NCBI GenBank assembly: GCA_022818135.1
Contig: JAFMSR010000012.1
Span: 33,318,124 to 33,382,123 of the forward strand
Reading direction: 5' to 3'
Length of the DNA stretch: 64,000 nucleotides
From: Saxidomus purpurata
Taxonomy: Eukaryota > Mollusca > Bivalvia > Venerida > Veneridae
Shown here: positions 25,201 through 40,200 of the stretch, piece after piece
How positions within the stretch are numbered: position 1 is the stretch's first letter
How the letters are laid out: each line of letters starts with the position of its first letter
Notes under the pieces: model-generated
Told to the model about the DNA's origin: nothing
Seen by the model: only the letters and a program-made list of their open reading frames with translations
The model's database searches: none
Translations under genes and position numbers: made by a program

Positions 25201-28200
25201 TCGAGATGGTATTACGTACGTTGGTAGAGTTTATATCTGTTTGTTTCTGTCGGAACTTTAAGATGGGACGCGTGTCGGTGAGTCATGTACTACTGCTTTG
25301 ACAACATGTGTTGATTGCTATGCCTTCTGCAATGGTAGTATTTGCGACTGTGTGGACGGATTTACGTGGAATGGCACACTTTGCGGTAAGCAAAACCTGA
25401 TGGATGAAAGGGAATGTCACACACAAAATCCAAAGCGGCTCCTTTGAGACACATTTATCATGAATAGTGAATGAAAACATATTGATCGTTTCGTAAAACG
25501 AAATCTTTTAATCATTTTCTGTTCAAGTCGACCTTTCAATCAAAGACTTCTTATATCACGCCTAACTATAAACTGATTAGAATTGTAAATATTGCATGTC
25601 TTCAAGTCGAGGCGGGACGGAGGTAGATATTATTCTGCAAATGATGCATTTGTAATACGATTTTGATATAAACTTAGTTCATTGGATGAGTTTCATCACC
25701 TATTGTCAGAACGATTTAAAACCCATACGAGTCAGAAAAAAGAATGTGAAATAAATGCAATTTATTTCAACAGTTGGAGGAGAACTGTGTGATCCTTGTA
25801 GTTATACTCCCGATTCATGTGCACCTGATTATCAATGTGGAACAGACAGCGGCCGATGCGAATGCCCGCCTGATCAAGTACAAATCGACGGTAGCTGCTG
25901 TAAGTGTTTGACATACTTGAAATGCTATAGTCCTTAAATATCAGATAAACGTGTCGTCCGTATATCTTTGAACTTTGTAAGCCATCCTTGATCTTTCATA
26001 CAATGCACACAAAATCATTGCGAAGAACGTTGTCGCAATTCCCTGTGCAGCCATTATTATAATATCAATTTAAAACGCAGTATCTTCACACGACGTGTAA
26101 ATTACTCGCTATCTTGTATCTTCCATAATTATGAGAAACACAAACGGCTTTTTTTATAAATGGCGATTTTTTATTTGATTATGTGCCGTAGTCAAAAATA
26201 TATCGAGATGGTATTACGTACGTTGGTAGAGTTTATATCTGTTTGTTTCTGTCGGAACTTTAAGATGGGACGCGTGTCGGTGAGTCATGTACTACTGCTT
26301 TGACAACATGTGTTGATTGCTATGCCTTCTGCAATGGTAGTATTTGCGACTGTGTGGACGGATTTACGTGGAATGGCACACTTTGCGGTAAGCAAAACCT
26401 GATGGATGAAAGGGAATGTCACACACAAAATCCAAAGCGGCTCCTTTGAGACACATTTATCATGAATAGTGAATGAAAACATATTGATCGTTTCGTAAAA
26501 CGAAATCTTTTAATCATTTTCTGTTCAAGTCGACCTTTCAATCAAAGACTTCTTATATCACGCCTAACTATAAACTGATTAGAATTGTAAATATTGCATG
26601 TCTTCAAGTCGAGGCGGGACGGAGGTAGATATTATTCTGCAAATGATGCATTTGTAATACGATTTTGATATAAACTTAGTTCATTGGATGAGTTTCATCA
26701 CCTATTGTCAGAACGATTTAAAACCCATACGAGTCAGAAAAAAGAATGTGAAATAAATGCAATTTATTTCAACAGTTGGAGGAGAACTGTGTGATCCTTG
26801 TAGTTATACTCCCGATTCATGTGCACCTGATTATCAATGTGGAACAGACAGCGGCCGATGCGAATGCCCGCCTGATCAAGTACAAATCGACGGTAGCTGC
26901 TGTAAGTGTTTGACATACTTGAAATGCTATAGTCCTTAAATATCAGATAAACGTGTCGTCCGTATATCTTTGAACTTTGTAAGCCATCCTTGATCTTTCA
27001 TACAATGCACACAAAATCATTGCGAAGAACGTTGTCGCAATTCCCTGTGCAGCCATTATTATAATATCAATTTAAAACGCAGTATCTTCACACGACGTGT
27101 AAATTACTCGCTATCTTGTATCTTCCATAATTATGAGAAACACAAACGGCTTTTTTTATAAATGGCGATTTTTTATTTGATTATGTGCCGTAGTCAAAAA
27201 TATATCGAGATGGTATTACGTACGTTGGTAGAGTTTATATCTGTTTGTTTCTGTCGGAACTTTAAGATGGGACGCGTGTCGGTGAGTCATGTACTACTGC
27301 TTTGACAACATGTGTTGATTGCTATGCCTTCTGCAATGGTAGTATTTGCGACTGTGTGGACGGATTTACGTGGAATGGCACACTTTGCGGTAAGCAAAAC
27401 CTGATGGATGAAAGGGAATGTCACACACAAAATCCAAAGCGGCTCCTTTGAGACACATTTATCATGAATAGTGAATGAAAACATATTGATCGTTTCGTAA
27501 AACGAAATCTTTTAATCATTTTCTGTTCAAGTCGACCTTTCAATCAAAGACTTCTTATATCACGCCTAACTATAAACTGATTAGAATTGTAAATATTGCA
27601 TGTCTTCAAGTCGAGGCGGGACGGAGGTAGATATTATTCTGCAAATGATGCATTTGTAATACGATTTTGATATAAACTTAGTTCATTGGATGAGTTTCAT
27701 CACCTATTGTCAGAACGATTTAAAACCCATACGAGTCAGAAAAAAGAATGTGAAATAAATGCAATTTATTTCAACAGTTGGAGGAGAACTGTGTGATCCT
27801 TGTAGTTATACTCCCGATTCATGTGCACCTGATTATCAATGTGGAACAGACAGCGGCCGATGCGAATGCCCGCCTGATCAAGTACAAATCGACGGTAGCT
27901 GCTGTAAGTGTTTGACATACTTGAAATGCTATAGTCCTTAAATATCAGATAAACGTGTCGTCCGTATATCTTTGAACTTTGTAAGCCATCCTTGATCTTT
28001 CATACAATGCACACAAAATCATTGCGAAGAACGTTGTCGCAATTCCCTGTGCAGCCATTATTATAATATCAATTTAAAACGCAGTATCTTCACACGACGT
28101 GTAAATTACTCGCTATCTTGTATCTTCCATAATTATGAGAAACACAAACGGCTTTTTTTATAAATGGCGATTTTTTATTTGATTATGTGCCGTAGTCAAA

Positions 28201-31200
28201 AATATATCGAGATGGTATTACGTACGTTGGTAGAGTTTATATCTGTTTGTTTCTGTCGGAACTTTAAGATGGGACGCGTGTCGGTGAGTCATGTACTACT
28301 GCTTTGACAACATGTGTTGATTGCTATGCCTTCTGCAATGGTAGTATTTGCGACTGTGTGGACGGATTTACGTGGAATGGCACACTTTGCGGTAAGCAAA
28401 ACCTGATGGATGAAAGGGAATGTCACACACAAAATCCAAAGCGGCTCCTTTGAGACACATTTATCATGAATAGTGAATGAAAACATATTGATCGTTTCGT
28501 AAAACGAAATCTTTTAATCATTTTCTGTTCAAGTCGACCTTTCAATCAAAGACTTCTTATATCACGCCTAACTATAAACTGATTAGAATTGTAAATATTG
28601 CATGTCTTCAAGTCGAGGCGGGACGGAGGTAGATATTATTCTGCAAATGATGCATTTGTAATACGATTTTGATATAAACTTAGTTCATTGGATGAGTTTC
28701 ATCACCTATTGTCAGAACGATTTAAAACCCATACGAGTCAGAAAAAAGAATGTGAAATAAATGCAATTTATTTCAACAGTTGGAGGAGAACTGTGTGATC
28801 CTTGTAGTTATACTCCCGATTCATGTGCACCTGATTATCAATGTGGAACAGACAGCGGCCGATGCGAATGCCCGCCTGATCAAGTACAAATCGACGGTAG
28901 CTGCTGTAAGTGTTTGACATACTTGAAATGCTATAGTCCTTAAATATCAGATAAACGTGTCGTCCGTATATCTTTGAACTTTGTAAGCCATCCTTGATCT
29001 TTCATACAATGCACACAAAATCATTGCGAAGAACGTTGTCGCAATTCCCTGTGCAGCCATTATTATAATATCAATTTAAAACGCAGTATCTTCACACGAC
29101 GTGTAAATTACTCGCTATCTTGTATCTTCCATAATTATGAGAAACACAAACGGCTTTTTTTATAAATGGCGATTTTTTATTTGATTATGTGCCGTAGTCA
29201 AAAATATATCGAGATGGTATTACGTACGTTGGTAGAGTTTATATCTGTTTGTTTCTGTCGGAACTTTAAGATGGGACGCGTGTCGGTGAGTCATGTACTA
29301 CTGCTTTGACAACATGTGTTGATTGCTATGCCTTCTGCAATGGTAGTATTTGCGACTGTGTGGACGGATTTACGTGGAATGGCACACTTTGCGGTAAGCA
29401 AAACCTGATGGATGAAAGGGAATGTCACACACAAAATCCAAAGCGGCTCCTTTGAGACACATTTATCATGAATAGTGAATGAAAACATATTGATCGTTTC
29501 GTAAAACGAAATCTTTTAATCATTTTCTGTTCAAGTCGACCTTTCAATCAAAGACTTCTTATATCACGCCTAACTATAAACTGATTAGAATTGTAAATAT
29601 TGCATGTCTTCAAGTCGAGGCGGGACGGAGGTAGATATTATTCTGCAAATGATGCATTTGTAATACGATTTTGATATAAACTTAGTTCATTGGATGAGTT
29701 TCATCACCTATTGTCAGAACGATTTAAAACCCATACGAGTCAGAAAAAAGAATGTGAAATAAATGCAATTTATTTCAACAGTTGGAGGAGAACTGTGTGA
29801 TCCTTGTAGTTATACTCCCGATTCATGTGCACCTGATTATCAATGTGGAACAGACAGCGGCCGATGCGAATGCCCGCCTGATCAAGTACAAATCGACGGT
29901 AGCTGCTGTAAGTGTTTGACATACTTGAAATGCTATAGTCCTTAAATATCAGATAAACGTGTCGTCCGTATATCTTTGAACTTTGTAAGCCATCCTTGAT
30001 CTTTCATACAATGCACACAAAATCATTGCGAAGAACGTTGTCGCAATTCCCTGTGCAGCCATTATTATAATATCAATTTAAAACGCAGTATCTTCACACG
30101 ACGTGTAAATTACTCGCTATCTTGTATCTTCCATAATTATGAGAAACACAAACGGCTTTTTTTATAAATGGCGATTTTTTATTTGATTATGTGCCGTAGT
30201 CAAAAATATATCGAGATGGTATTACGTACGTTGGTAGAGTTTATATCTGTTTGTTTCTGTCGGAACTTTAAGATGGGACGCGTGTCGGTGAGTCATGTAC
30301 TACTGCTTTGACAACATGTGTTGATTGCTATGCCTTCTGCAATGGTAGTATTTGCGACTGTGTGGACGGATTTACGTGGAATGGCACACTTTGCGGTAAG
30401 CAAAACCTGATGGATGAAAGGGAATGTCACACACAAAATCCAAAGCGGCTCCTTTGAGACACATTTATCATGAATAGTGAATGAAAACATATTGATCGTT
30501 TCGTAAAACGAAATCTTTTAATCATTTTCTGTTCAAGTCGACCTTTCAATCAAAGACTTCTTATATCACGCCTAACTATAAACTGATTAGAATTGTAAAT
30601 ATTGCATGTCTTCAAGTCGAGGCGGGACGGAGGTAGATATTATTCTGCAAATGATGCATTTGTAATACGATTTTGATATAAACTTAGTTCATTGGATGAG
30701 TTTCATCACCTATTGTCAGAACGATTTAAAACCCATACGAGTCAGAAAAAAGAATGTGAAATAAATGCAATTTATTTCAACAGTTGGAGGAGAACTGTGT
30801 GATCCTTGTAGTTATACTCCCGATTCATGTGCACCTGATTATCAATGTGGAACAGACAGCGGCCGATGCGAATGCCCGCCTGATCAAGTACAAATCGACG
30901 GTAGCTGCTGTAAGTGTTTGACATACTTGAAATGCTATAGTCCTTAAATATCAGATAAACGTGTCGTCCGTATATCTTTGAACTTTGTAAGCCATCCTTG
31001 ATCTTTCATACAATGCACACAAAATCATTGCGAAGAACGTTGTCGCAATTCCCTGTGCAGCCATTATTATAATATCAATTTAAAACGCAGTATCTTCACA
31101 CGACGTGTAAATTACTCGCTATCTTGTATCTTCCATAATTATGAGAAACACAAACGGCTTTTTTTATAAATGGCGATTTTTTATTTGATTATGTGCCGTA

Positions 31201-34200
31201 GTCAAAAATATATCGAGATGGTATTACGTACGTTGGTAGAGTTTATATCTGTTTGTTTCTGTCGGAACTTTAAGATGGGACGCGTGTCGGTGAGTCATGT
31301 ACTACTGCTTTGACAACATGTGTTGATTGCTATGCCTTCTGCAATGGTAGTATTTGCGACTGTGTGGACGGATTTACGTGGAATGGCACACTTTGCGGTA
31401 AGCAAAACCTGATGGATGAAAGGGAATGTCACACACAAAATCCAAAGCGGCTCCTTTGAGACACATTTATCATGAATAGTGAATGAAAACATATTGATCG
31501 TTTCGTAAAACGAAATCTTTTAATCATTTTCTGTTCAAGTCGACCTTTCAATCAAAGACTTCTTATATCACGCCTAACTATAAACTGATTAGAATTGTAA
31601 ATATTGCATGTCTTCAAGTCGAGGCGGGACGGAGGTAGATATTATTCTGCAAATGATGCATTTGTAATACGATTTTGATATAAACTTAGTTCATTGGATG
31701 AGTTTCATCACCTATTGTCAGAACGATTTAAAACCCATACGAGTCAGAAAAAAGAATGTGAAATAAATGCAATTTATTTCAACAGTTGGAGGAGAACTGT
31801 GTGATCCTTGTAGTTATACTCCCGATTCATGTGCACCTGATTATCAATGTGGAACAGACAGCGGCCGATGCGAATGCCCGCCTGATCAAGTACAAATCGA
31901 CGGTAGCTGCTGTAAGTGTTTGACATACTTGAAATGCTATAGTCCTTAAATATCAGATAAACGTGTCGTCCGTATATCTTTGAACTTTGTAAGCCATCCT
32001 TGATCTTTCATACAATGCACACAAAATCATTGCGAAGAACGTTGTCGCAATTCCCTGTGCAGCCATTATTATAATATCAATTTAAAACGCAGTATCTTCA
32101 CACGACGTGTAAATTACTCGCTATCTTGTATCTTCCATAATTATGAGAAACACAAACGGCTTTTTTTATAAATGGCGATTTTTTATTTGATTATGTGCCG
32201 TAGTCAAAAATATATCGAGATGGTATTACGTACGTTGGTAGAGTTTATATCTGTTTGTTTCTGTCGGAACTTTAAGATGGGACGCGTGTCGGTGAGTCAT
32301 GTACTACTGCTTTGACAACATGTGTTGATTGCTATGCCTTCTGCAATGGTAGTATTTGCGACTGTGTGGACGGATTTACGTGGAATGGCACACTTTGCGG
32401 TAAGCAAAACCTGATGGATGAAAGGGAATGTCACACACAAAATCCAAAGCGGCTCCTTTGAGACACATTTATCATGAATAGTGAATGAAAACATATTGAT
32501 CGTTTCGTAAAACGAAATCTTTTAATCATTTTCTGTTCAAGTCGACCTTTCAATCAAAGACTTCTTATATCACGCCTAACTATAAACTGATTAGAATTGT
32601 AAATATTGCATGTCTTCAAGTCGAGGCGGGACGGAGGTAGATATTATTCTGCAAATGATGCATTTGTAATACGATTTTGATATAAACTTAGTTCATTGGA
32701 TGAGTTTCATCACCTATTGTCAGAACGATTTAAAACCCATACGAGTCAGAAAAAAGAATGTGAAATAAATGCAATTTATTTCAACAGTTGGAGGAGAACT
32801 GTGTGATCCTTGTAGTTATACTCCCGATTCATGTGCACCTGATTATCAATGTGGAACAGACAGCGGCCGATGCGAATGCCCGCCTGATCAAGTACAAATC
32901 GACGGTAGCTGCTGTAAGTGTTTGACATACTTGAAATGCTATAGTCCTTAAATATCAGATAAACGTGTCGTCCGTATATCTTTGAACTTTGTAAGCCATC
33001 CTTGATCTTTCATACAATGCACACAAAATCATTGCGAAGAACGTTGTCGCAATTCCCTGTGCAGCCATTATTATAATATCAATTTAAAACGCAGTATCTT
33101 CACACGACGTGTAAATTACTCGCTATCTTGTATCTTCCATAATTATGAGAAACACAAACGGCTTTTTTTATAAATGGCGATTTTTTATTTGATTATGTGC
33201 CGTAGTCAAAAATATATCGAGATGGTATTACGTACGTTGGTAGAGTTTATATCTGTTTGTTTCTGTCGGAACTTTAAGATGGGACGCGTGTCGGTGAGTC
33301 ATGTACTACTGCTTTGACAACATGTGTTGATTGCTATGCCTTCTGCAATGGTAGTATTTGCGACTGTGTGGACGGATTTACGTGGAATGGCACACTTTGC
33401 GGTAAGCAAAACCTGATGGATGAAAGGGAATGTCACACACAAAATCCAAAGCGGCTCCTTTGAGACACATTTATCATGAATAGTGAATGAAAACATATTG
33501 ATCGTTTCGTAAAACGAAATCTTTTAATCATTTTCTGTTCAAGTCGACCTTTCAATCAAAGACTTCTTATATCACGCCTAACTATAAACTGATTAGAATT
33601 GTAAATATTGCATGTCTTCAAGTCGAGGCGGGACGGAGGTAGATATTATTCTGCAAATGATGCATTTGTAATACGATTTTGATATAAACTTAGTTCATTG
33701 GATGAGTTTCATCACCTATTGTCAGAACGATTTAAAACCCATACGAGTCAGAAAAAAGAATGTGAAATAAATGCAATTTATTTCAACAGTTGGAGGAGAA
33801 CTGTGTGATCCTTGTAGTTATACTCCCGATTCATGTGCACCTGATTATCAATGTGGAACAGACAGCGGCCGATGCGAATGCCCGCCTGATCAAGTACAAA
33901 TCGACGGTAGCTGCTGTAAGTGTTTGACATACTTGAAATGCTATAGTCCTTAAATATCAGATAAACGTGTCGTCCGTATATCTTTGAACTTTGTAAGCCA
34001 TCCTTGATCTTTCATACAATGCACACAAAATCATTGCGAAGAACGTTGTCGCAATTCCCTGTGCAGCCATTATTATAATATCAATTTAAAACGCAGTATC
34101 TTCACACGACGTGTAAATTACTCGCTATCTTGTATCTTCCATAATTATGAGAAACACAAACGGCTTTTTTTATAAATGGCGATTTTTTATTTGATTATGT

Positions 34201-37200
34201 GCCGTAGTCAAAAATATATCGAGATGGTATTACGTACGTTGGTAGAGTTTATATCTGTTTGTTTCTGTCGGAACTTTAAGATGGGACGCGTGTCGGTGAG
34301 TCATGTACTACTGCTTTGACAACATGTGTTGATTGCTATGCCTTCTGCAATGGTAGTATTTGCGACTGTGTGGACGGATTTACGTGGAATGGCACACTTT
34401 GCGGTAAGCAAAACCTGATGGATGAAAGGGAATGTCACACACAAAATCCAAAGCGGCTCCTTTGAGACACATTTATCATGAATAGTGAATGAAAACATAT
34501 TGATCGTTTCGTAAAACGAAATCTTTTAATCATTTTCTGTTCAAGTCGACCTTTCAATCAAAGACTTCTTATATCACGCCTAACTATAAACTGATTAGAA
34601 TTGTAAATATTGCATGTCTTCAAGTCGAGGCGGGACGGAGGTAGATATTATTCTGCAAATGATGCATTTGTAATACGATTTTGATATAAACTTAGTTCAT
34701 TGGATGAGTTTCATCACCTATTGTCAGAACGATTTAAAACCCATACGAGTCAGAAAAAAGAATGTGAAATAAATGCAATTTATTTCAACAGTTGGAGGAG
34801 AACTGTGTGATCCTTGTAGTTATACTCCCGATTCATGTGCACCTGATTATCAATGTGGAACAGACAGCGGCCGATGCGAATGCCCGCCTGATCAAGTACA
34901 AATCGACGGTAGCTGCTGTAAGTGTTTGACATACTTGAAATGCTATAGTCCTTAAATATCAGATAAACGTGTCGTCCGTATATCTTTGAACTTTGTAAGC
35001 CATCCTTGATCTTTCATACAATGCACACAAAATCATTGCGAAGAACGTTGTCGCAATTCCCTGTGCAGCCATTATTATAATATCAATTTAAAACGCAGTA
35101 TCTTCACACGACGTGTAAATTACTCGCTATCTTGTATCTTCCATAATTATGAGAAACACAAACGGCTTTTTTTATAAATGGCGATTTTTTATTTGATTAT
35201 GTGCCGTAGTCAAAAATATATCGAGATGGTATTACGTACGTTGGTAGAGTTTATATCTGTTTGTTTCTGTCGGAACTTTAAGATGGGACGCGTGTCGGTG
35301 AGTCATGTACTACTGCTTTGACAACATGTGTTGATTGCTATGCCTTCTGCAATGGTAGTATTTGCGACTGTGTGGACGGATTTACGTGGAATGGCACACT
35401 TTGCGGTAAGCAAAACCTGATGGATGAAAGGGAATGTCACACACAAAATCCAAAGCGGCTCCTTTGAGACACATTTATCATGAATAGTGAATGAAAACAT
35501 ATTGATCGTTTCGTAAAACGAAATCTTTTAATCATTTTCTGTTCAAGTCGACCTTTCAATCAAAGACTTCTTATATCACGCCTAACTATAAACTGATTAG
35601 AATTGTAAATATTGCATGTCTTCAAGTCGAGGCGGGACGGAGGTAGATATTATTCTGCAAATGATGCATTTGTAATACGATTTTGATATAAACTTAGTTC
35701 ATTGGATGAGTTTCATCACCTATTGTCAGAACGATTTAAAACCCATACGAGTCAGAAAAAAGAATGTGAAATAAATGCAATTTATTTCAACAGTTGGAGG
35801 AGAACTGTGTGATCCTTGTAGTTATACTCCCGATTCATGTGCACCTGATTATCAATGTGGAACAGACAGCGGCCGATGCGAATGCCCGCCTGATCAAGTA
35901 CAAATCGACGGTAGCTGCTGTAAGTGTTTGACATACTTGAAATGCTATAGTCCTTAAATATCAGATAAACGTGTCGTCCGTATATCTTTGAACTTTGTAA
36001 GCCATCCTTGATCTTTCATACAATGCACACAAAATCATTGCGAAGAACGTTGTCGCAATTCCCTGTGCAGCCATTATTATAATATCAATTTAAAACGCAG
36101 TATCTTCACACGACGTGTAAATTACTCGCTATCTTGTATCTTCCATAATTATGAGAAACACAAACGGCTTTTTTTATAAATGGCGATTTTTTATTTGATT
36201 ATGTGCCGTAGTCAAAAATATATCGAGATGGTATTACGTACGTTGGTAGAGTTTATATCTGTTTGTTTCTGTCGGAACTTTAAGATGGGACGCGTGTCGG
36301 TGAGTCATGTACTACTGCTTTGACAACATGTGTTGATTGCTATGCCTTCTGCAATGGTAGTATTTGCGACTGTGTGGACGGATTTACGTGGAATGGCACA
36401 CTTTGCGGTAAGCAAAACCTGATGGATGAAAGGGAATGTCACACACAAAATCCAAAGCGGCTCCTTTGAGACACATTTATCATGAATAGTGAATGAAAAC
36501 ATATTGATCGTTTCGTAAAACGAAATCTTTTAATCATTTTCTGTTCAAGTCGACCTTTCAATCAAAGACTTCTTATATCACGCCTAACTATAAACTGATT
36601 AGAATTGTAAATATTGCATGTCTTCAAGTCGAGGCGGGACGGAGGTAGATATTATTCTGCAAATGATGCATTTGTAATACGATTTTGATATAAACTTAGT
36701 TCATTGGATGAGTTTCATCACCTATTGTCAGAACGATTTAAAACCCATACGAGTCAGAAAAAAGAATGTGAAATAAATGCAATTTATTTCAACAGTTGGA
36801 GGAGAACTGTGTGATCCTTGTAGTTATACTCCCGATTCATGTGCACCTGATTATCAATGTGGAACAGACAGCGGCCGATGCGAATGCCCGCCTGATCAAG
36901 TACAAATCGACGGTAGCTGCTGTAAGTGTTTGACATACTTGAAATGCTATAGTCCTTAAATATCAGATAAACGTGTCGTCCGTATATCTTTGAACTTTGT
37001 AAGCCATCCTTGATCTTTCATACAATGCACACAAAATCATTGCGAAGAACGTTGTCGCAATTCCCTGTGCAGCCATTATTATAATATCAATTTAAAACGC
37101 AGTATCTTCACACGACGTGTAAATTACTCGCTATCTTGTATCTTCCATAATTATGAGAAACACAAACGGCTTTTTTTATAAATGGCGATTTTTTATTTGA

Positions 37201-40200
37201 TTATGTGCCGTAGTCAAAAATATATCGAGATGGTATTACGTACGTTGGTAGAGTTTATATCTGTTTGTTTCTGTCGGAACTTTAAGATGGGACGCGTGTC
37301 GGTGAGTCATGTACTACTGCTTTGACAACATGTGTTGATTGCTATGCCTTCTGCAATGGTAGTATTTGCGACTGTGTGGACGGATTTACGTGGAATGGCA
37401 CACTTTGCGGTAAGCAAAACCTGATGGATGAAAGGGAATGTCACACACAAAATCCAAAGCGGCTCCTTTGAGACACATTTATCATGAATAGTGAATGAAA
37501 ACATATTGATCGTTTCGTAAAACGAAATCTTTTAATCATTTTCTGTTCAAGTCGACCTTTCAATCAAAGACTTCTTATATCACGCCTAACTATAAACTGA
37601 TTAGAATTGTAAATATTGCATGTCTTCAAGTCGAGGCGGGACGGAGGTAGATATTATTCTGCAAATGATGCATTTGTAATACGATTTTGATATAAACTTA
37701 GTTCATTGGATGAGTTTCATCACCTATTGTCAGAACGATTTAAAACCCATACGAGTCAGAAAAAAGAATGTGAAATAAATGCAATTTATTTCAACAGTTG
37801 GAGGAGAACTGTGTGATCCTTGTAGTTATACTCCCGATTCATGTGCACCTGATTATCAATGTGGAACAGACAGCGGCCGATGCGAATGCCCGCCTGATCA
37901 AGTACAAATCGACGGTAGCTGCTGTAAGTGTTTGACATACTTGAAATGCTATAGTCCTTAAATATCAGATAAACGTGTCGTCCGTATATCTTTGAACTTT
38001 GTAAGCCATCCTTGATCTTTCATACAATGCACACAAAATCATTGCGAAGAACGTTGTCGCAATTCCCTGTGCAGCCATTATTATAATATCAATTTAAAAC
38101 GCAGTATCTTCACACGACGTGTAAATTACTCGCTATCTTGTATCTTCCATAATTATGAGAAACACAAACGGCTTTTTTTATAAATGGCGATTTTTTATTT
38201 GATTATGTGCCGTAGTCAAAAATATATCGAGATGGTATTACGTACGTTGGTAGAGTTTATATCTGTTTGTTTCTGTCGGAACTTTAAGATGGGACGCGTG
38301 TCGGTGAGTCATGTACTACTGCTTTGACAACATGTGTTGATTGCTATGCCTTCTGCAATGGTAGTATTTGCGACTGTGTGGACGGATTTACGTGGAATGG
38401 CACACTTTGCGGTAAGCAAAACCTGATGGATGAAAGGGAATGTCACACACAAAATCCAAAGCGGCTCCTTTGAGACACATTTATCATGAATAGTGAATGA
38501 AAACATATTGATCGTTTCGTAAAACGAAATCTTTTAATCATTTTCTGTTCAAGTCGACCTTTCAATCAAAGACTTCTTATATCACGCCTAACTATAAACT
38601 GATTAGAATTGTAAATATTGCATGTCTTCAAGTCGAGGCGGGACGGAGGTAGATATTATTCTGCAAATGATGCATTTGTAATACGATTTTGATATAAACT
38701 TAGTTCATTGGATGAGTTTCATCACCTATTGTCAGAACGATTTAAAACCCATACGAGTCAGAAAAAAGAATGTGAAATAAATGCAATTTATTTCAACAGT
38801 TGGAGGAGAACTGTGTGATCCTTGTAGTTATACTCCCGATTCATGTGCACCTGATTATCAATGTGGAACAGACAGCGGCCGATGCGAATGCCCGCCTGAT
38901 CAAGTACAAATCGACGGTAGCTGCTGTAAGTGTTTGACATACTTGAAATGCTATAGTCCTTAAATATCAGATAAACGTGTCGTCCGTATATCTTTGAACT
39001 TTGTAAGCCATCCTTGATCTTTCATACAATGCACACAAAATCATTGCGAAGAACGTTGTCGCAATTCCCTGTGCAGCCATTATTATAATATCAATTTAAA
39101 ACGCAGTATCTTCACACGACGTGTAAATTACTCGCTATCTTGTATCTTCCATAATTATGAGAAACACAAACGGCTTTTTTTATAAATGGCGATTTTTTAT
39201 TTGATTATGTGCCGTAGTCAAAAATATATCGAGATGGTATTACGTACGTTGGTAGAGTTTATATCTGTTTGTTTCTGTCGGAACTTTAAGATGGGACGCG
39301 TGTCGGTGAGTCATGTACTACTGCTTTGACAACATGTGTTGATTGCTATGCCTTCTGCAATGGTAGTATTTGCGACTGTGTGGACGGATTTACGTGGAAT
39401 GGCACACTTTGCGGTAAGCAAAACCTGATGGATGAAAGGGAATGTCACACACAAAATCCAAAGCGGCTCCTTTGAGACACATTTATCATGAATAGTGAAT
39501 GAAAACATATTGATCGTTTCGTAAAACGAAATCTTTTAATCATTTTCTGTTCAAGTCGACCTTTCAATCAAAGACTTCTTATATCACGCCTAACTATAAA
39601 CTGATTAGAATTGTAAATATTGCATGTCTTCAAGTCGAGGCGGGACGGAGGTAGATATTATTCTGCAAATGATGCATTTGTAATACGATTTTGATATAAA
39701 CTTAGTTCATTGGATGAGTTTCATCACCTATTGTCAGAACGATTTAAAACCCATACGAGTCAGAAAAAAGAATGTGAAATAAATGCAATTTATTTCAACA
39801 GTTGGAGGAGAACTGTGTGATCCTTGTAGTTATACTCCCGATTCATGTGCACCTGATTATCAATGTGGAACAGACAGCGGCCGATGCGAATGCCCGCCTG
39901 ATCAAGTACAAATCGACGGTAGCTGCTGTAAGTGTTTGACATACTTGAAATGCTATAGTCCTTAAATATCAGATAAACGTGTCGTCCGTATATCTTTGAA
40001 CTTTGTAAGCCATCCTTGATCTTTCATACAATGCACACAAAATCATTGCGAAGAACGTTGTCGCAATTCCCTGTGCAGCCATTATTATAATATCAATTTA
40101 AAACGCAGTATCTTCACACGACGTGTAAATTACTCGCTATCTTGTATCTTCCATAATTATGAGAAACACAAACGGCTTTTTTTATAAATGGCGATTTTTT